The notes below the pieces were generated by a model. It saw nothing but the letters and a program-made list of their open reading frames with translations. It was not told the origin of the DNA and did no database searches. Shown in pieces: positions 60,585 through 64,000 of a stretch of 64,000 nucleotides of DNA (the first letter of the stretch is position 1; every line of letters begins with the position of its first letter). The translations under genes were made by a program, and so were the position numbers. Origin of the DNA: DAIOXA01 sp050949165 (GTDB lineage Bacteria; Bacillota; Proteinivoracia; UBA4975); assembly GCA_050949165.1 (NCBI GenBank), contig JBMNFF010000010.1, forward strand, positions 62,001 through 126,000, read 5' to 3'.

Positions 60585-61616
60585 TTACTTCTTATAGCGG
60601 TAAGCTTCCTGAACTGCAGCCAGGTAGTGCTCGACGGTGATGGTAACGGAAGAAGTGAGTTCGGGAACATCGGGAACGTGCTTGTGGTTGGCGTCGCGCT
60701 CTTTGACCTTGAGGGTCACGATTTCGCCAACAGCCTTGCCCTTCATCCAATCTTCCAGAGCTTCGATCTGCTCGAACCACTCTTTGCCGATTTCGGACCG
60801 GTCTTTCATATTGTAGTCGTAGCCAAGCTCTTTCTTGGTCTTGAGTTCAGCGGTCTTGTCAGAGGTGACCTTGCCGTCAGCATCAAAGGCAATCCTGACC
60901 TGAGCAGTGTCGATGATAACGCCGGCAACCTTGCCGTCCTTGTCAAAGGCGGTGGCGGCAAAGGTGGCGTCTGCCTGAGCCTGAGCAGTGGTGGTTTCGC
61001 TGGCATCCCTGGAGCTGGCGATGGAGACATCGATACCCAGGCCAAGAGTGTCATAGCCCTTTACCTCGATGGTGTTTTCCCAAGCCTTTGCCACGGCGGC
61101 TAAGTAACTTTCGACGGTGATGGTTACAGTGGAAGTGAGTTCGGGAACGTCGGGAACGTGCTTGTGGCTGGCATCGCGTTCTTTAACCTTGAGGCTGGTT
61201 ACTTCCTCGACGGTCTTGCCGATCATCCACTCTTCCAGTGCGGCGATCTGCTCAAACCATTCCTTGCCGATTTCGGACCTTCCGGCCATGTTGTAATCAT
61301 GGCCCAATTCCTTCTTGGACTTGATGGCGGCAGACCTGTTGGTGACCTTCATATCTGCGTCAAAATTCACCTTGGTCTGTACTGTGTCAATCCTGACGTC
61401 GACAATCTTGCCGTTCTTGTCAAAGACAACAGCGGCAACGGTGGTGTCGGCCTGACCAAGAGCGGTGGTGGTTTCTGTAGCGTCTTTGGAACTGGCGATG
61501 GAGCTGACAGAACCCAGACCCAACTTCACCGTGCTCTCAGCAGGAGAACAGCCGGTTACTGAGAAGACAGCAACAAGCATACACAGTGACAGAACGAGTG
61601 CTAATCCTTTTTTCAT
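60585..61616 (-). CDS. lipoprotein with two tandem FMN-binding-like repeats
   Basis: 343 residues with lipobox SVTGC (Cys23). Two repeats of about 150 residues (33-183 and 193-343) each contain SIASSKDATETTTALGQADT, then VFDKNGKIVDVRIDTVQ, KKELGHDYNM, GKEWFEQIAALEEWM, LKVKERDASHKHVPDVPELT and a final SSVTITVEHYLAAV or equivalent. The GKIVDVRID strand near the start and the LTS(S/T)VTITV..YLAAV end sit where FMN_bind domains have GKI..V.I and DxxSGATxTS..a..A. So this looks like a divergent FMN_bind repeat protein. Its neighbour is apbE, which attaches FMN. Flavinylation is inference; the usual SGAT motif is absent. Confidence 0.75.
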   Translation of the reverse strand: MKKGLALVLSLCMLVAVFSVTGCSPAESTVKLGLGSVSSIASSKDATETTTALGQADTTVAAVVFDKNGKIVDVRIDTVQTKVNFDADMKVTNRSAAIKSKKELGHDYNMAGRSEIGKEWFEQIAALEEWMIGKTVEEVTSLKVKERDASHKHVPDVPELTSTVTITVESYLAAVAKAWENTIEVKGYDTLGLGIDVSIASSRDASETTTAQAQADATFAATAFDKDGKVAGVIIDTAQVRIAFDADGKVTSDKTAELKTKKELGYDYNMKDRSEIGKEWFEQIEALEDWMKGKAVGEIVTLKVKERDANHKHVPDVPELTSSVTITVEHYLAAVQEAYRYKK

Positions 61617-61749
61617 TTAAACTAACCCTCCCTGTTCATTTAGTGCTTTTTTGCACGTATTTATACTACCACTACGTGAAAAGAATTACAATACATTTTC
61701 GCATATAACTCTCCGCCCCGACCTGTTTTAACATATTTGTAATAATATA

Positions 61750-61787
61750 TTTTTATGTCAAACAGGGCCCGAACAGATTCGGGCCCT
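61750..61787 (-). terminator. terminator after korB
   Basis: AGGGCCCGAA/TTCGGGCCCT with loop TCTG, 11 bases after the korB stop. The following T-run is interrupted. Confidence 0.6.
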
Positions 61788-61798
61788 TGGGTCAATGC

Positions 61799-62629
61799 TT
61801 AAACCTCATAAGTTTTCATTATGCCTGCCAGTTTTTCCGGGATTTTCCCACTGCTTGTCAGGACATTTTTAGGGGTTGGACTGGTCCTCTGGGAGCGATA
61901 GAGGATGCCGATGGGGATGGCCTCATCCTCCGATTCGGCCAGGGCCAAGGCTCTTTCCCGATCATCCGGCCGGTGCCCCTCCACGTGGTAGACCCGCTCC
62001 CGGTACCATTGCCAGGTGTTGATCTTGTTAAAGGATACGCAGGGCTGAAGGACGTCGATGAACGCCATGCCGGGAGTCAGTATGGCAGCCTTTATCAGTT
62101 CCGCCAGGTGCTCCTTGTCGGTGGCCGAACCCCTGGCCACAAAGGAGATGTCCTGGGCGATGGCCAGAGTCAGGGGGTTGAAGGCGGGGTACTGGCTGCC
62201 TCCAGGCGTCAGGCCTCCCGCCCTTCCCAAGGGCGCCGTGGGCGAGACCTGCCCCTTGGTGAGGCCGAAGACCCGATTGTCGCAGACGATGTAGGTAATG
62301 TCCAGGTTGCGGCGCAGGGCATGCAGGAAGTGGTTCCCGCCCTCACCGTAGCCATCCCCGTCCCCGCTCACGGCCAGGACCGTCAGCTCAGGGTTGACCT
62401 GTTTGATGCCGGTAGCGGTGGGAAGGGTACGGCCATGCAGGGTGTTAAAGGTGTTCACCTGCATATAATGGGGCATTTTCCCCGCCTGACCAATTCCCGA
62501 AACCACAACGGCCTGGGAAGGAGAAATATCCAATTCTGCCAGGGCCCTCTTAAGGGCGGCCAGGATTGCAAAATCACCGCAGCCCGGGCACCAGGCTGGA
62601 GTGCCGCCGGCAAATTCCTTGATATCCAT
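61799..62629 (-). CDS. korB: 2-oxoacid:ferredoxin oxidoreductase, beta subunit
   Basis: 276 residues. WCPGCGDFAIL at the N-terminus and the thiamine-diphosphate motif SGDGDGYGEGGNHF with a following CDNRVFGLTKGQ are diagnostic of the beta subunit of KorAB/OorAB-type enzymes. GIGQAGKMPHYMQ is also conserved. It converts a 2-oxoacid (2-oxoglutarate is most likely for this arrangement) and CoA to acyl-CoA, passing electrons to ferredoxin. The start overlaps the korA stop. Confidence 0.92.
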   Translation of the reverse strand: MDIKEFAGGTPAWCPGCGDFAILAALKRALAELDISPSQAVVVSGIGQAGKMPHYMQVNTFNTLHGRTLPTATGIKQVNPELTVLAVSGDGDGYGEGGNHFLHALRRNLDITYIVCDNRVFGLTKGQVSPTAPLGRAGGLTPGGSQYPAFNPLTLAIAQDISFVARGSATDKEHLAELIKAAILTPGMAFIDVLQPCVSFNKINTWQWYRERVYHVEGHRPDDRERALALAESEDEAIPIGILYRSQRTSPTPKNVLTSSGKIPEKLAGIMKTYEV

Positions 62630-64000
62630 TACAGCACCTCCCGGAGAAAGTCCCCGATCTGCCGGGCAGATATCGGGCGTCCATCATATCGCCGCACCGA
62701 ACCGGCGACGTCGATGCCATGCATGCGCAATAGTCTCGCCAACTGGCCGCTGTAGTTTCCCTCCACCGTCCAGATTGGACAGCTGGGCGGTAGCAGGGCC
62801 TTGAGCTTTGCTTCCGGCAGGGGCCAGAGTTGGGGCAGGTGCAGCAAGCGCACTTTTTCCTCCCCAAAATTCTCCACCGCCTCCCGGGCCGCTCCCCAAA
62901 CGGAGCCCCAGGTTATCAGGACCAGGTCCGGAGTGGAACTGCCCTCTGCCCGGGGGGAGAGGGCGTTGTCCCGCAAACCCCGCATTTTAGCCATGCGCTT
63001 TTCCATCATGGCTATCCGGGTGGGGGCATCCTCAATGAGGTGGCCCTCTTCATCGTGTTCGTCCCCGGCTATAACCACCACGGCGGGCTCGCTCCCGGGG
63101 AAGAGTCGGGGAGATACTCCCGAATCCGTCAAAGAATAGCGGCGATAGTCCCTGGCGGCAGTAGCCAGGGGGCCGCGTCGAATTTCAATGGCCTCTGAGT
63201 CCAATGGGGGAATGGTCTGGAAGCTGTCGGCCAGGTGCTGGTCGGTGAGGACTATTACCGGGACATGGTATTCCTCGGCCATATTAAAGGCATGGCCCAT
63301 GATGTAAAAGCAATCCTCCACAGTGGCCGGGGCCAGCACGGCCCGGGGAAAGTCGCCATGGCCGGCATGGATGGCAAAGAGGAGATCGCCCTGCTCGGTC
63401 CGGGTGGGCAGGCCGGTGCTGGGTCCCGGCCGCTGTCCGTTGACTATGACCACGGGAATCTCAGCAGACCCGGCCAGGCCGACGGCCTCGGTCATCAGGC
63501 AGAAACCTCCCCCCGAAGTGGCGGTCATGGCCCGCGCCCCGGCATAGGCGGCGCCCAGCGCCATATTTATTGCCGCTATTTCATCCTCGGCCTGCTCCAC
63601 CAGGATTCCTGCTTCCTGGGCCCGGGCGGCGATGAATTCGACGATGCTGGTTGCGGGGGTCATGGGGTAGGCGCTTACATACTTAACCCCCGCCGCCATT
63701 GCCCCCAGGGCGACGGCATCATTGCCCCGGAGCAGCAGGCGCCTGCCCGCGGGCCTGGGCGGTTCGGGAACCCTTTCGGCATAGCGCCGGCCCAGGTCAA
63801 AACCGGCTTGGGCAGCTTTAAGGTTGCCGGTCACCATCTGGGCGCCCCGGCGGGAGAAGAAGGTTTCCAGCTCAGCTGCCAAAGCCCCGATATCGGCGGC
63901 CAGGAAGGCCCAGACGAATCCTGCCATGGCTGCGCTGGCCATCTTCGGGGAGCCGCCGGCGGTCTCGGCAAGGTTCTGAAAGTCTGCAACCACCTCTCCC
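62629..64000 (-). CDS. korA: 2-oxoacid:ferredoxin oxidoreductase, alpha subunit with fused gamma domain, 5' end missing
   Basis: The frame is open to the window end, so the first part is missing; 456 codons are visible. Residues up to about 70 (AAMAGFVWAFLAADIGALAA, then AQAGFDLGRRYAE) are the C-terminal end of a gamma domain, and LLLRGNDAVALGAMAAGVKY begins the alpha domain (AYPMTPATSIVEF, TATSGGGFCLMTEAVGLAG, STGLPTRTEQGDL). This gamma-alpha fusion with a separate beta subunit is the KorAB layout. The C-terminal domain contains LPQLWPLPEAKL. A GTG at 63993 is not the true start. Confidence 0.9.
   Translation of the reverse strand, partial: GEVVADFQNLAETAGGSPKMASAAMAGFVWAFLAADIGALAAELETFFSRRGAQMVTGNLKAAQAGFDLGRRYAERVPEPPRPAGRRLLLRGNDAVALGAMAAGVKYVSAYPMTPATSIVEFIAARAQEAGILVEQAEDEIAAINMALGAAYAGARAMTATSGGGFCLMTEAVGLAGSAEIPVVIVNGQRPGPSTGLPTRTEQGDLLFAIHAGHGDFPRAVLAPATVEDCFYIMGHAFNMAEEYHVPVIVLTDQHLADSFQTIPPLDSEAIEIRRGPLATAARDYRRYSLTDSGVSPRLFPGSEPAVVVIAGDEHDEEGHLIEDAPTRIAMMEKRMAKMRGLRDNALSPRAEGSSTPDLVLITWGSVWGAAREAVENFGEEKVRLLHLPQLWPLPEAKLKALLPPSCPIWTVEGNYSGQLARLLRMHGIDVAGSVRRYDGRPISARQIGDFLREVL

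Overview
The window is a contiguous stretch of chromosome from a GC-rich, endospore-forming, probably anaerobic member of the Firmicutes (Clostridia-like lineage; genus not resolvable by eye). Evidence for this: a whiA-yvcK-rapZ cluster, a SpoIIP-family protein, a CotF-like coat protein and DUF4183 proteins (sporulation); a complete bacillithiol set (bshA, bshB1, bshC); an isoleucine T-box; MinJ/CtpB/FtsEX cell-division genes; and a 2-oxoacid:ferredoxin oxidoreductase with a small ferredoxin. No rRNA, tRNA, CRISPR array, insertion sequence or prophage was seen. Most genes lie on the minus strand.

Layout: 0-6 kb holds whiA (cut by the window start), yvcK, rapZ, a PHP hydrolase, a spoIIP-like gene and trxA-trxB. 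The trxB promoter carries a perfect TATACCCC/GGGGTATA palindrome. 6-9 kb has a lipoprotein, a DUF1858 protein, an MFS carrier and a membrane-anchored glucodextranase-C-like protein. 9-15.5 kb is bshC-bshB1-bshA-nudix-lonB. 15.6-19 kb has a LuxR-type regulator, an unknown Cys-rich protein, a CAP-domain protein behind a structured leader (possible c-di-AMP riboswitch), and a degenerate amidase-like protein. 19-22.6 kb is a six-gene operon (DUF2089 regulator, two DUF4097 proteins, a membrane protein, two small proteins) in which five products carry the same small helical hairpin. 22.7-24.6 kb is uvrC.

24.7-30 kb is the least stable part: frameshifted DUF4183 genes, an ABC exporter, and a permease pseudogene with a 417-bp tandem duplication. 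30-35 kb is uvrB-uvrA behind a LexA-type box. 35-42.5 kb is the division/cell-wall cluster minJ-ctpB-envC-ftsX-ftsE, then birA. 42.5-43.2 kb holds gene remnants, including the end of a D-Ala-D-Ala dipeptidase. 43.3-46.7 kb is ileS with its T-box. 46.7-56.8 kb has an HD hydrolase, rocB, a sigma factor overlapping a small acidic gene, a lipase-like hydrolase, two paralogous membrane proteins, an ABC exporter, cotF, degV and a ferredoxin. 57-64 kb has hflX, a diacylglycerol-kinase-type gene, apbE, a two-repeat lipoprotein that may be a flavoprotein target of ApbE, and korB-korA, with korA running off the window end.

The most promising candidates for something undescribed are the shared-hairpin operon (19.0-22.7 kb), the ApbE plus two-repeat lipoprotein pair (59.4-61.6 kb) and the palindromic operator in front of trxBA. 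All assignments were made by reading the sequence; no database search was run.
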